In this document: one piece after another, positions 1 through 8,033 of the stretch
Position numbering within the stretch: position 1 is the stretch's first letter
Layout of the letters: every line of letters starts with the position of its first letter
Assembly (NCBI GenBank): GCA_046233135.1
Contig: JBJXHN010000001.1
Coordinates: 868,001 to 932,000, forward strand
DNA: 64,000 nucleotides
Direction of reading: 5' to 3'
Source of the DNA: JBJXHN01 sp046233135
GTDB lineage: Bacteria > Pseudomonadota > Alphaproteobacteria > Rhodospirillales > Rhodospirillaceae
The notes under the pieces: generated by a model
Told to the model about the DNA's origin: nothing
Database searches by the model: none
Seen by the model: the letters and a program-made list of their open reading frames with translations, nothing else
Program-made: the position numbers and the translations under genes

Positions 1-290
1 CCAGCGAAATTCAGAACCGCGAGGAAGGGCGAAGAACATATAGTCAAGCGCGAGATATCGTCAGAAATTTCTCATCAGTTGCAAGCACCCAAGTTGAAAT
101 AAACGTGGTTATCGACTGGATGGTTTCCGAAGCGAACTTTGGAGATTGCAAGCTTGCAAAGGATGCAGCCAGGGATATTGCACGGCTAGCATACGAAGGA
201 GGAATACCACAGCATGCACTCTCTGCCTACCTGGCTCCGATAAAAATGGCAAGTCAAAAGACGACAGAATGTATCGCTGGTATTTTATAA
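1..290 (+). CDS. 3' end of an unrecognised gene (5' end outside window)
   Basis: An open frame runs from the first bases of the window to a TAA at 288-290, so this is the C-terminal part of a longer protein; the GTG at 105 is probably internal. The visible ~95 residues are mixed polar and hydrophobic, with no membrane segment and no motif I recognise. Base composition is clearly more AT-rich than the RND operon that follows, which suggests an accessory or transferred gene. Function unknown. Confidence 0.5.
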   Translation, partial: SEIQNREEGRRTYSQARDIVRNFSSVASTQVEINVVIDWMVSEANFGDCKLAKDAARDIARLAYEGGIPQHALSAYLAPIKMASQKTTECIAGIL

Positions 291-568
291 GGTGACCGAC
301 TTATTCTCATGCAACACCATCGATATATTCTGGCTATCTTGCCGAGAAAAATTCGATAACAGATAAATGGGAACGCCTTACGAAAATAAGTATATTGCAG
401 AAAGTAACATTCTACTCGGCTCATAGCCGAGCTAATGCATCATTCCAAAAGGAAGCATCAGCCGAAATTTGGAAAGTTTATGTATAAACAGAGAGCTCGC
501 GCACTGACCGATGAATATTTTGAGTGTGGCAGTGCACGAGCCCCTCTAGATACTCCCTGCTTCCCTTG
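291..568. other. AT-rich intergenic stretch with a small stem-loop
   Basis: No convincing gene lies between the truncated ORF and the end of the RND permease. A perfect 7-bp inverted repeat (CTCGGCT, 3-nt loop, AGCCGAG) sits at 415-431 but has no T-tract, so a terminator role is uncertain. Composition changes from AT-rich to strongly GC-rich at about 550-600, marking the edge of the preceding accessory DNA. Confidence 0.4.
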
Positions 569-3500
569 CTACTCAGTATCTCGAGTAACCTTTGCCACCC
601 GCCCCACTCCCGTCGCCACATCATGGGTGATCATCAGCAGGCTGGGGATCAGGATCAGGGTGATCACGGTGGCGAACATGATGCCGTAGGCCAGCGACAC
701 CGCCGCCGGAATCAGGAACTGCGCCTGCAACGAGGTCTCGGCCAGCAGCGGCAGCAGCCCGGCCGCCGTGGTCAGCGAGGTCAGCAGCACCGCCCGCAGG
801 CGGCTGCGGCAGGCTTCGCTAATGGCCTCGACCACCGTCAGGCCTTCGCCGCGCAGGTCGTTGAACCGCGCGGTCAGCAGCAGGCTGTCATTCACCACCA
901 CCCCGCTCAGGGCGATGATGCCGTTCAGCGACAGGATGGTCAGCGGCATGCCGTGCACCAGATGCCCCAGCATCGCCCCGACGATGCCGAACGGGATCGC
1001 CGTCATGATCAGCACCGGCTGCACATAGGATTTCAGCGGAATCGCCAGCAGCATGTAGATCACCAGCATGGCAATCAGGAACACCTGTTCCATGGAGGAT
1101 TCCGTTTCCGCCTGTTCCTCGGCCTCGCCGGCGAAGTGGATATCCAGGTCGGGATAGCTGCGCAGCAGCCGGGGGGCCACATCCGCCTTCAACTGCGCCA
1201 CCAGGGCCGTGGACGACAGCACATCCTTGTCCACATCCGCCGACAGATAGACCGCCCGCTTGCTGTCGATCCGCGTCACCGACTGGCGGGTATAGCCATA
1301 GGTCACCTTGGCCACCGCGGACAGCGGCAGCACCACCCCGTCCGCCGTCCGCACCCGCGCCGACAGCACGTCCGCCGGATTCTGGCGGGCCTCCTCGGGG
1401 TAGCGGACCTTCACCTCCACCTCGTCCTGGTTCCGCTGGAACCGCTGCACCACCCGGCCGCTGAACGCCTGCAGCACCTGCAAGGCCAGGTCATCGGTGG
1501 ACAGGCCCAGCGCCCGCCCCTGGGCGGTCAGCTCCAGGCGCAATTGGGGCTGGCCGGGGCTCAGGTTCTCCTCCAGGCCGCTGACCGCCGGGATCGCCGC
1601 CAAGTGCTCCTGCAACGCCCGTCCTGCCGCCAGCAGGGTGTCGTCGCTGTCCGCCCGCAGCTCGATCCGCAAGGCATCGACCATCTGCGGCGCGTTCTGG
1701 ATGCTCAGGGTCCGCACCCCCTCGGGCAGGCCCGACCGGGTCCGCCATTCCCGGGTGAAAGCGTTGATGGTATAGGGCGCGTCCGGGGCCAGCTCGATGG
1801 TCATCCGCCCCGCCTGATCCCCCGACGAGGTCAGCTGCAAATGCTTGATCCCCGTGGGCCTCTCCGTGGGCCGGTCGCCCCCCTCCCCGCCCCGCAGCGC
1901 CACGTCGGTTTCATGGGCCCTGGCCTCCAGCAGCCGCAGGGCGGCATGGGTCTGGCCGAAGCTGGCGTCGCTTTGCATGGTCAGGACCGCCCGCACCGTA
2001 TCCCCGGGGATAGCGGGGAAGAAGCTGATCCGCAAGCCGCCGGTCATCGGCAGGGTGATCACCAGCAGGAACAGGGCCAGGAACAGCACCACCACGGCAT
2101 AGCGGTACTGCAAGGCCCAGCCGATGACCGGGCGGTACAGCCGCTCCGTCACCCAGCCCAGGCCGCTGTCGGCCCCGTGCTGCACCGCCCGCCACCAGCG
2201 CGCCGGCCCCCGGCCGCCCGGGGCCTTGTGGGTCTTGAGGTGGGCCAGGTGGGCCGGCAGGATCAGCTTGGATTCCAGGATGGACAGGACCAGGCAGATG
2301 GCCACGATCACCGCGAACTGGGCATACAACTGCCCCAGCCCGCCCCGGATCTGGGCCAGGGCGGCGAAGGCCGCCACCGTGGTGAACACCCCGAACAGGG
2401 TGGGCACGGCCACGATCAGCGTCCCCCGGATGGTGTTGCTCAGCGTGTCGCCGTCGCGGGAGCGCACCGCGTACACGCTTTCCCCCACCACCACCGCATC
2501 ATCCACGACAATGCCCAGCGCCATGATGAAGCCGAAAGTGGTGAACTCGTTCAGCGACAGGCCGGCGAGACCGTCCCCCATGAAAAACAGGGTGCCGAAA
2601 AAGATGAACGGCAGGCCCATGGCCACCCAGAAGGCCACTGTCAGGTTCAGGAACACCGCCAGCAGCAGGAAGACGAAGCCGATCCCCATCATCGCGTTGC
2701 TGACCAGCAGGTCCAGGCGCGCGCGGATGGAGTCGCTGCGGTCGTGCCAGGTGGCCAGATGCACGGACTGGGGCAGCCGGCCGCTTGCCTGCCACTGCCC
2801 GGCCACCGCCAGCGCCGCGTCCACACTGTCGGTGATATCCTCCTGACCGGTGGTGATCACCTCCAGGCCGATGCTGCTGTGGTCGTTGAAGCGCGACAGC
2901 ACCGCCGTGCTGTCGTCGAAGGTATCCCGCACCGAGGCCACGTCTCCCAGCCGGATGATCGTGCCGTCCGCCACCGTGACCAGCGGGATGTCGCGGAAGG
3001 TCTCGCGGGTGTCGGCCTGCTCCGAGGCCTTCAGTTGCAGGTAGACGTCCCTGTTGCGCAGCACCGCCGTCATGGTGTCCGACGACCCGGCGTTCACCGC
3101 GGCTTCCACATCCGACAGCGACAGCCCCAGGGCCTGGAGCCGGCCTTCGTCCACCTCGATCACCATTTGGGGATCCAGCTTGCCGCTGATGCTGACGCTG
3201 CTGATATTGGCCTTGCTCAGCAGGTCGGTCTTCAGGGCATCGGCCAGGTGCTGCAAGGTCCGCCGGTCCGCGTCCCCGTAGAGCTGCAAGGTCAGCGCAT
3301 GTTCTTCCCGCCGGGCCTTGGAGATCACCGGGTTCTTGGCGTCGGCGGGAAAGGTGGAGATGCCATCCACCGCCGCCTTCACATCGCGCAGCAGCACATC
3401 CAGGTCATAGCCGTCCACCTTCGTGACCGTCACCGACACGGACCTGTCGGTGGACGTGCTGGTGACCGTATCGATGCCGGAGATGCCTTCCAGCGCCTCT

Positions 3501-3724
3501 TCGATCTTCATCGCCACGCCTTCCTCCGACAGGTCGGCCGACCCGCTGTCGTAGGAGACGGAAATGCTGAGGCTGCTCGGCTCCATGCTGGGGAAGGCTT
3601 CCTTGCGCAGGGACCCCGCCGTCATCACCCCCAGGGCAATCACCAGCACCATCAGCAGGTTGGCCGCCACCGGATTGCGCGCGAACCAGGGGATCAGGCC
3701 CGTATCGGTCCGGCTGCTGCTCAT
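569..3724 (-). CDS. RND (HAE-1 family) efflux pump inner-membrane permease
   Basis: The 1051-residue protein has the length and layout of AcrB-type proton/drug antiporters: a first membrane helix near residues 18-38, a large periplasmic porter domain, a block of helices that includes the TM4 motif GIVVDDAVVV (paired Asp of the proton relay, near residue 400), a second periplasmic domain and a final helix bundle. The start ATG overlaps the adaptor stop by 4 nt, so it is the third gene of an OMF-adaptor-permease operon read on the minus strand. It would pump toxic compounds out of the cell using the proton gradient. Substrate is not predictable from sequence. It is distinct from the more classical AcrB-like permease at 18008-21148. 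Confidence 0.93.
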   Translation of the reverse strand: MSSSRTDTGLIPWFARNPVAANLLMVLVIALGVMTAGSLRKEAFPSMEPSSLSISVSYDSGSADLSEEGVAMKIEEALEGISGIDTVTSTSTDRSVSVTVTKVDGYDLDVLLRDVKAAVDGISTFPADAKNPVISKARREEHALTLQLYGDADRRTLQHLADALKTDLLSKANISSVSISGKLDPQMVIEVDEGRLQALGLSLSDVEAAVNAGSSDTMTAVLRNRDVYLQLKASEQADTRETFRDIPLVTVADGTIIRLGDVASVRDTFDDSTAVLSRFNDHSSIGLEVITTGQEDITDSVDAALAVAGQWQASGRLPQSVHLATWHDRSDSIRARLDLLVSNAMMGIGFVFLLLAVFLNLTVAFWVAMGLPFIFFGTLFFMGDGLAGLSLNEFTTFGFIMALGIVVDDAVVVGESVYAVRSRDGDTLSNTIRGTLIVAVPTLFGVFTTVAAFAALAQIRGGLGQLYAQFAVIVAICLVLSILESKLILPAHLAHLKTHKAPGGRGPARWWRAVQHGADSGLGWVTERLYRPVIGWALQYRYAVVVLFLALFLLVITLPMTGGLRISFFPAIPGDTVRAVLTMQSDASFGQTHAALRLLEARAHETDVALRGGEGGDRPTERPTGIKHLQLTSSGDQAGRMTIELAPDAPYTINAFTREWRTRSGLPEGVRTLSIQNAPQMVDALRIELRADSDDTLLAAGRALQEHLAAIPAVSGLEENLSPGQPQLRLELTAQGRALGLSTDDLALQVLQAFSGRVVQRFQRNQDEVEVKVRYPEEARQNPADVLSARVRTADGVVLPLSAVAKVTYGYTRQSVTRIDSKRAVYLSADVDKDVLSSTALVAQLKADVAPRLLRSYPDLDIHFAGEAEEQAETESSMEQVFLIAMLVIYMLLAIPLKSYVQPVLIMTAIPFGIVGAMLGHLVHGMPLTILSLNGIIALSGVVVNDSLLLTARFNDLRGEGLTVVEAISEACRSRLRAVLLTSLTTAAGLLPLLAETSLQAQFLIPAAVSLAYGIMFATVITLILIPSLLMITHDVATGVGRVAKVTRDTE

Positions 3725-4914
3725 CGGCCGCTCTCCCCACGCTCGACCGGGTTCACGGCCATGCCGGGGGTATAGCTGGTCAGCGGATGGACCACGACCC
3801 GGCGCGCCGTGGCGGCCAGCTCCCCGGGCGGGCGGATGAACAAGGCGTCTCCCCGGCGGAACAGCGGTTCAGCAGGGAACGTGGCCAGGGTGCCATCATC
3901 GGCCACATACCAGATCTCGCCGTTCTGGCTGAGCGCGGAGCCGGGCAGCGACCACAGCCCCGCCACCGCCTGCCCGTCCAGCCGCGCCTCGACAAAGGTT
4001 CCGGGCAGCAACGGCGGTGTCTGTTCCAGCGGGGCATCCACCGCCACCACCAGACTTCGCAGGCGGGTTTCGTCGGAAACATGGCGGTCGGCGCGCAGCA
4101 CGTAGCCGCTCCAGGTCCCGCCGCCATCGACGCCGAAAAGGGTCACGGCCCAGGAGCCCGTGGCCAGCGCCCGGGCGTCGGGCAGCGATTGCCAGTCACC
4201 GGGCGGCAGGGCCAGGGTCACGTCCACCCGGTCGGTGCTGTAAAGCGTGGCCACCGTTCCGCCGGCCTGGATATAGCTGCCCGGGGCGATGGCGCGGGAC
4301 ACCACCACGGCATCGAAAGGGGCTGTCAGCGTGGTGCGCTCCAGGTCCTTGCGGGCGCTGGCCAGGGCCGCTTCCGCCTGCCGGACCGACGCCTGGGCGG
4401 TGGCCAGCTGCGGGCCGCGCAGCACCAGCTCCGACTTGGGCTGGCCGCGAATGCCCGACGCCTTCCATTCGGCCTGCGCCTGGGCGCGTTCGCGCTCTTC
4501 CTCCAGCAGGGTCTGACGGGCGCTGGCCAGGGTGTATTCGGCCTCGGCCACCGTGGCGGCGTAGGCGGAATCCTCCAGGGTCGCCAGCACCTGCCCGGCC
4601 GCCACCGTCGCCCCGGCCTCGAACCCCGGGGCCAGGGCGGTCACCTGACCGCTGACCTGACTGGTCAGCTCCAGGGCATAGCGGGGCTGCGCCGCGCCGA
4701 AGCCGGAGATCTCCGCCCGGTAGGTCCCCGGTTCCACGGTCACCACGGAGACATCGGCGCGCGGGGCCTCTTCGGCCCCCCCCATCGGCGGCCGCCCCGG
4801 GCCGGCGGTCTGGGCCTGACTGGCCGAGAGGATATAGACCACCACCAGCCCCACGACGGCGAAGGCGCCGGTCAGCGGCAGCCAGCGCGCGAGCCGCCCC
4901 AAACGTCCGCTCAT
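3721..4914 (-). CDS. RND efflux periplasmic adaptor (HlyD/AcrA family)
   Basis: The protein has 397 residues. An N-terminal membrane anchor (about residues 10-30) is followed by a lipoyl/barrel-sandwich half, an alpha-helical hairpin rich in Ala, Glu and Gln (about 120-190), the second lipoyl half (PFDAVVVSRAIAPGSYIQAG) and beta-barrel regions. This is the membrane-fusion protein that links the inner-membrane permease to the outer-membrane channel. ATGA overlaps join it to the genes on both sides, indicating translational coupling. A GGAGG lies immediately upstream of the start. Confidence 0.92.
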   Translation of the reverse strand: MSGRLGRLARWLPLTGAFAVVGLVVVYILSASQAQTAGPGRPPMGGAEEAPRADVSVVTVEPGTYRAEISGFGAAQPRYALELTSQVSGQVTALAPGFEAGATVAAGQVLATLEDSAYAATVAEAEYTLASARQTLLEEERERAQAQAEWKASGIRGQPKSELVLRGPQLATAQASVRQAEAALASARKDLERTTLTAPFDAVVVSRAIAPGSYIQAGGTVATLYSTDRVDVTLALPPGDWQSLPDARALATGSWAVTLFGVDGGGTWSGYVLRADRHVSDETRLRSLVVAVDAPLEQTPPLLPGTFVEARLDGQAVAGLWSLPGSALSQNGEIWYVADDGTLATFPAEPLFRRGDALFIRPPGELAATARRVVVHPLTSYTPGMAVNPVERGESGR

Positions 4915-6275
4915 TCCTCCACCCCCAGCCCCAGCGACAGGCCCATATCCACGCGGTTGCTCAGCCGCTGCTGGATCAGATCGTTCAACTGGGCCTCCAG
5001 GTCATAGACCGACTGCTGCACCGACAGCAGGTCGAGGATATCCACCAGACCGGCGCGATACTTCTCCTCGTACTGCTCCAGGGTGCGCCGGGCGATGGCC
5101 AGGGCTTCGGTGATGTGCTCCTGGCGTTTGGCCAGGGCGCGTTCCTGGCCCAGGGTATCCTCGACCTCGCGCACGGCGGTCACCAGGGTCTCGCGATAGG
5201 CCTGATAGGCCTGGGCGGTTTGCAGTTCGGCCACTTCGGCGGCAGCCCGCAAGGCTCCGCCGCGATACAGCGGTGCCGTCAACTGGCCCAGCAGCGACCA
5301 CACCGGCCCGCTCATCAGGGCGGCGGTGGGGGCTTCGGCCATGTCTTCCAGGGTCGCGCTCAGGCTGATGCTGGGCAGCAGGTCCTTGTAGGCCACATCG
5401 GTGCGCAGGGTTTCCGCCTCGATCGCCGCATAGGCCGCCTTCAGGTCCGGCCGGCGGGTCAGGGTCTGCGACGGCACGTCGGCCAGCGGGGCGATCACCT
5501 CGGGAAAGACCTCGGGCACGGTCACACCCTCGTCGCCGGCGGTGCGGCCCAGCATCTCCCGCAGGGACCGCCGCTGCTGTTCCAGGGTCTCGCGCGCCTC
5601 TTCCAGGCTGGCCCGGGCGCTGGCGGCCGAGCTGCGGGCGGTGTCCAGGTCCTCCAGATCGCCCAGGCCGTTGCTGTAGCGCTGAAGGATGAAAGCTTCG
5701 GTCTGGCTCAGGCTGGCCAGGCGCCGTTCGGCGATGGCGATGGCGCGGCGGTCGGCGATCAGGCTGATCCAGGCCTGCATCACCTCGGCGGCCAGCGTGT
5801 CGCGGGCGGACTGATACAGCGCCTCCTGTTCGGCCACGTCCTTGCCCGCCGCCTCGGTGGCGTCGGCCAGTTTCTGCCACAGATCCAGTTCCCAGCTGAC
5901 CGACAGGGTGCCGGTGTAGGTGGAATGAACGTCCTCGGTCTTTCGGGCGCTGTAGCCGGCCTCGACGACCGGCCGTTCGGCGGCCCGGGTCTCGCGCATC
6001 TGCGCCTGACGGATGCGCAGGGTCAGCAGCGTCTGTTGCAGCCCCGGGTTGGCCGCCAGCGCCTGCTTCACCAGGGCATCCAGCGCCGGAGCGCCGATCA
6101 GGTCGGTCAGGGTGGCGGTGGGCCGGGCCTCGGGGATGGCGGACCACGCCGTCAGCGCCCCCGTCTCCTTCGCCGCGTCCTCGGTGAAGGTCAGGTCCGG
6201 GGTCACCAGGTCGCACGCTCCCAGCATCAGCGCCAGTGGCAGCACCACACCCCGTCGAAAGCCCGCATAGGCCAC
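4911..6275 (-). CDS. Outer-membrane efflux lipoprotein (TolC/NodT family)
   Basis: This 454-residue protein is the outer-membrane factor of the tripartite pump. A lipoprotein signal with lipobox LGAC (Cys about residue 21) is followed by two long repeats of coiled helices typical of OEP channels. The GTG start is supported by AAAGGA six bases upstream. It is first in the operon, so the order is OMF-adaptor-permease. The promoter lies in the 6276-6446 interval shared with the divergent MarR gene. Confidence 0.9.
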   Translation of the reverse strand: MAYAGFRRGVVLPLALMLGACDLVTPDLTFTEDAAKETGALTAWSAIPEARPTATLTDLIGAPALDALVKQALAANPGLQQTLLTLRIRQAQMRETRAAERPVVEAGYSARKTEDVHSTYTGTLSVSWELDLWQKLADATEAAGKDVAEQEALYQSARDTLAAEVMQAWISLIADRRAIAIAERRLASLSQTEAFILQRYSNGLGDLEDLDTARSSAASARASLEEARETLEQQRRSLREMLGRTAGDEGVTVPEVFPEVIAPLADVPSQTLTRRPDLKAAYAAIEAETLRTDVAYKDLLPSISLSATLEDMAEAPTAALMSGPVWSLLGQLTAPLYRGGALRAAAEVAELQTAQAYQAYRETLVTAVREVEDTLGQERALAKRQEHITEALAIARRTLEQYEEKYRAGLVDILDLLSVQQSVYDLEAQLNDLIQQRLSNRVDMGLSLGLGVEE

Positions 6276-6389
6276 AGCCCGTCCTTTTCACCCGGCCGGT
6301 GCCCCCCACGACAGAGTGCGCCGTCCAAAGGGAGACGGCCGGGCGGAGGAGACACTGGCGATTTGATCCTTTCCAAAAGCGTAGAAGCC

Positions 6390-6415
6390 AATTTATCTTC
6401 CCAGCAAGATAAATT
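6390..6415. promoter_or_regulatory. Perfect palindrome, candidate MarR operator
   Basis: AATTTATCTT and AAGATAAATT form a perfect 10-bp inverted repeat around the 6-nt spacer CCCAGC. It lies between the divergent efflux operon and marR-like gene, about 30 bp from the latter's ATG. Size, symmetry and AT-rich arms fit MarR-family operators, so autorepression together with repression of the pump is inferred. Confidence 0.65.
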
Positions 6416-6446
6416 TTGGTAACCCTTGGGAAAGGCTGGCGTAAGG

Positions 6447-6944
6447 ATGCCCGGACCACGCTACTCCGCCGAGCAGGTGCTGCACGGCATGGCGGTACAC
6501 TGGCCAGAGGCCGTGGTCCCCGCCAGCCGGCTGATGATCCGCATTTTTCGGTTGGCCGGCCACATTCAGACCAACGCGGTCCAGCGCGCGCGCCGCCATG
6601 GTCTGGGTTTTTCCGAGCTGGAAGTCCTGCTGGCCCTGCGCGCCGGCCCGCCGCCCCACCGCCGCCCGCCCGGCGAGCTGTGCCAGGCCATCGTCATCAG
6701 CTCCGGCGGGCTCAGCAAGGTTCTGGCGGGATTGGAAACCCGGGGGCTGATCACCCGCCCCGCCCCCCGCTCCGACCGCCGCAGCCGTCCCGTCGGCCTG
6801 ACCCCGGCGGGCAAGGCCCTGGCGGAAACGGCCATGGCCGACATTCTGGCAAGCGACCACCAGATCCTGCGCCAGGGCCTGGACGAAGCGGAGATGGAAC
6901 AGATGATCGCTCTGCTGCGCAAACTGCTGACGGCGATCGAATAG
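6447..6944 (+). CDS. MarR family transcriptional regulator
   Basis: The 165-residue protein has a winged helix-turn-helix core: recognition region ELCQAIVISSGGLSKVLAGL, then the wing with charged DRRSRPVGLT. MarR proteins bind palindromes as dimers and release them on binding small aromatics or on oxidation. It is divergent from the RND operon at 569-6275 and very likely its local repressor. I chose the ATG at 6447; a TTG 21 nt upstream is an alternative. The unusual Pro/His-rich loop PPPHRRPP before the recognition helix is atypical. Confidence 0.88.
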   Translation: MPGPRYSAEQVLHGMAVHWPEAVVPASRLMIRIFRLAGHIQTNAVQRARRHGLGFSELEVLLALRAGPPPHRRPPGELCQAIVISSGGLSKVLAGLETRGLITRPAPRSDRRSRPVGLTPAGKALAETAMADILASDHQILRQGLDEAEMEQMIALLRKLLTAIE

Positions 6945-7004
6945 GAAGGCCGGCCCCGAAGCCCCAGCCCGGCCCCGGCCCCGGCCCCGGATACGAGGAT
7001 GTCC

Positions 7005-8033
7005 TCAGCCGGACCGGGACCAGCCGATATCGACTCGGAGAAGCCCGAAGGGTGTCTGAACGGGCTGCCCGGTGATGCGGTCGAATCCGGCCGCCCGCAT
7101 CGCCCCGGCGATCTCCCCCGCCTTGAAGCTTCGGCTCTGTCCGCGCAAGGTCGGAACCAGCCGGCCGACCACGTGGCTTTCCGGTCCGGTTCCGTCCTCC
7201 GTCAGCGCTTCGTGCAGGCTGACGACGCATCCGCCGGGCCTCAGCACCGCCCGAAGGCGGCCCAGCACGTCCGGCAGGTCCCGCGCGTAATACAGCGTCA
7301 TGGAGGCCAGAATCAGATCATAGGGACCGCCCAGCGGCAGCGTGTTGTAGTCTCCGGCAAGAACGCCGATCCCCCCGCCCTCCGCTGTCCGCCGGGTCTG
7401 AAAGCGGCCCGCCAGGGGGGGCAGGTCGCACAGGGTGACCATCATCTCGGGCCGGTTCCGAACGATCCCGGTTGCCAGCACATCCGACCCGGCCCCCAGA
7501 TCCAGCATGGTCCGATACGCCGTCCATCCCGGCAGGGCCTGAAGCACCCCCAGCACCGTGTCCGCGCCCATCCCGCGGTGAAACGCCCGCAGACTGGCGG
7601 CGGACCCGTCCCAGAACGCCGCGTCCGCCATATCCGGCATGGGGCTTTCGCCGTCGGGACCCTGTCGCAGCAGATCGCCGACGGACCCGTGCCGCAAGCG
7701 GGGAAGGGTCAGCAGCATGTCCACGACCGACCTGTCCCCGGTCGAGGTGACGAAAGGCCGCATGTCGGGCGCGACAACGAACCGACCCCTGTGCTTGTGC
7801 AGCAATCCCATTGCCGTCAGGGCATCCAGAACACTTTCGAGCCGGCCCGCATCCAGCGCCTTTTCCCTGGCGACGTCGGCGGAGGACTGCTCTGTCTCCA
7901 AAGCGTCGAACAGCCCCTCCCGCAGGCCGGTTTCCAGGAGTTGCCAGCGCAACGGCGCCTGGATCAGGTCGAACAGCCACCCCGGACCCGATGTGGCCAC
8001 GGCGTTTTCGGAAGACATCGCCCCCTTTACCAT
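7005..8033 (-). CDS. SAM-dependent methyltransferase of the metallophore locus
   Basis: The 342-residue protein has a small N-terminal winged-helix/dimerisation domain (about 15-90) and a Rossmann fold with SAM motif I (MLDLGAGSDV, 176-185). This is the layout of plant-type small-molecule O-methyltransferases. The first ATG overlaps the end of the TonB receptor gene by 7 nt; an internal ATG at 8018 is also possible. It is the last gene of an AraC-MFS-receptor-methyltransferase series. A role in making or altering a metallophore-like ligand is inferred from context only; the substrate is unknown. Confidence 0.8.
   Translation of the reverse strand: MVKGAMSSENAVATSGPGWLFDLIQAPLRWQLLETGLREGLFDALETEQSSADVAREKALDAGRLESVLDALTAMGLLHKHRGRFVVAPDMRPFVTSTGDRSVVDMLLTLPRLRHGSVGDLLRQGPDGESPMPDMADAAFWDGSAASLRAFHRGMGADTVLGVLQALPGWTAYRTMLDLGAGSDVLATGIVRNRPEMMVTLCDLPPLAGRFQTRRTAEGGGIGVLAGDYNTLPLGGPYDLILASMTLYYARDLPDVLGRLRAVLRPGGCVVSLHEALTEDGTGPESHVVGRLVPTLRGQSRSFKAGEIAGAMRAAGFDRITGQPVQTPFGLLRVDIGWSRSG

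Noticed and set aside
435..689. 84-codon plus-strand frame after the truncated gene
   Set aside because: It runs into the antisense of the RND permease and has no domain or credible start.
524..3775. Very long plus-strand frame opposite the RND permease
   Set aside because: It is His/Gln/Arg-rich with no domain structure, mirrors the codon bias of the real minus-strand gene, and has no ribosome site.
6945..7004. GGCCCC runs between marR and the methyltransferase
   Set aside because: A short GC-rich simple repeat, common at this base composition; no feature assigned.
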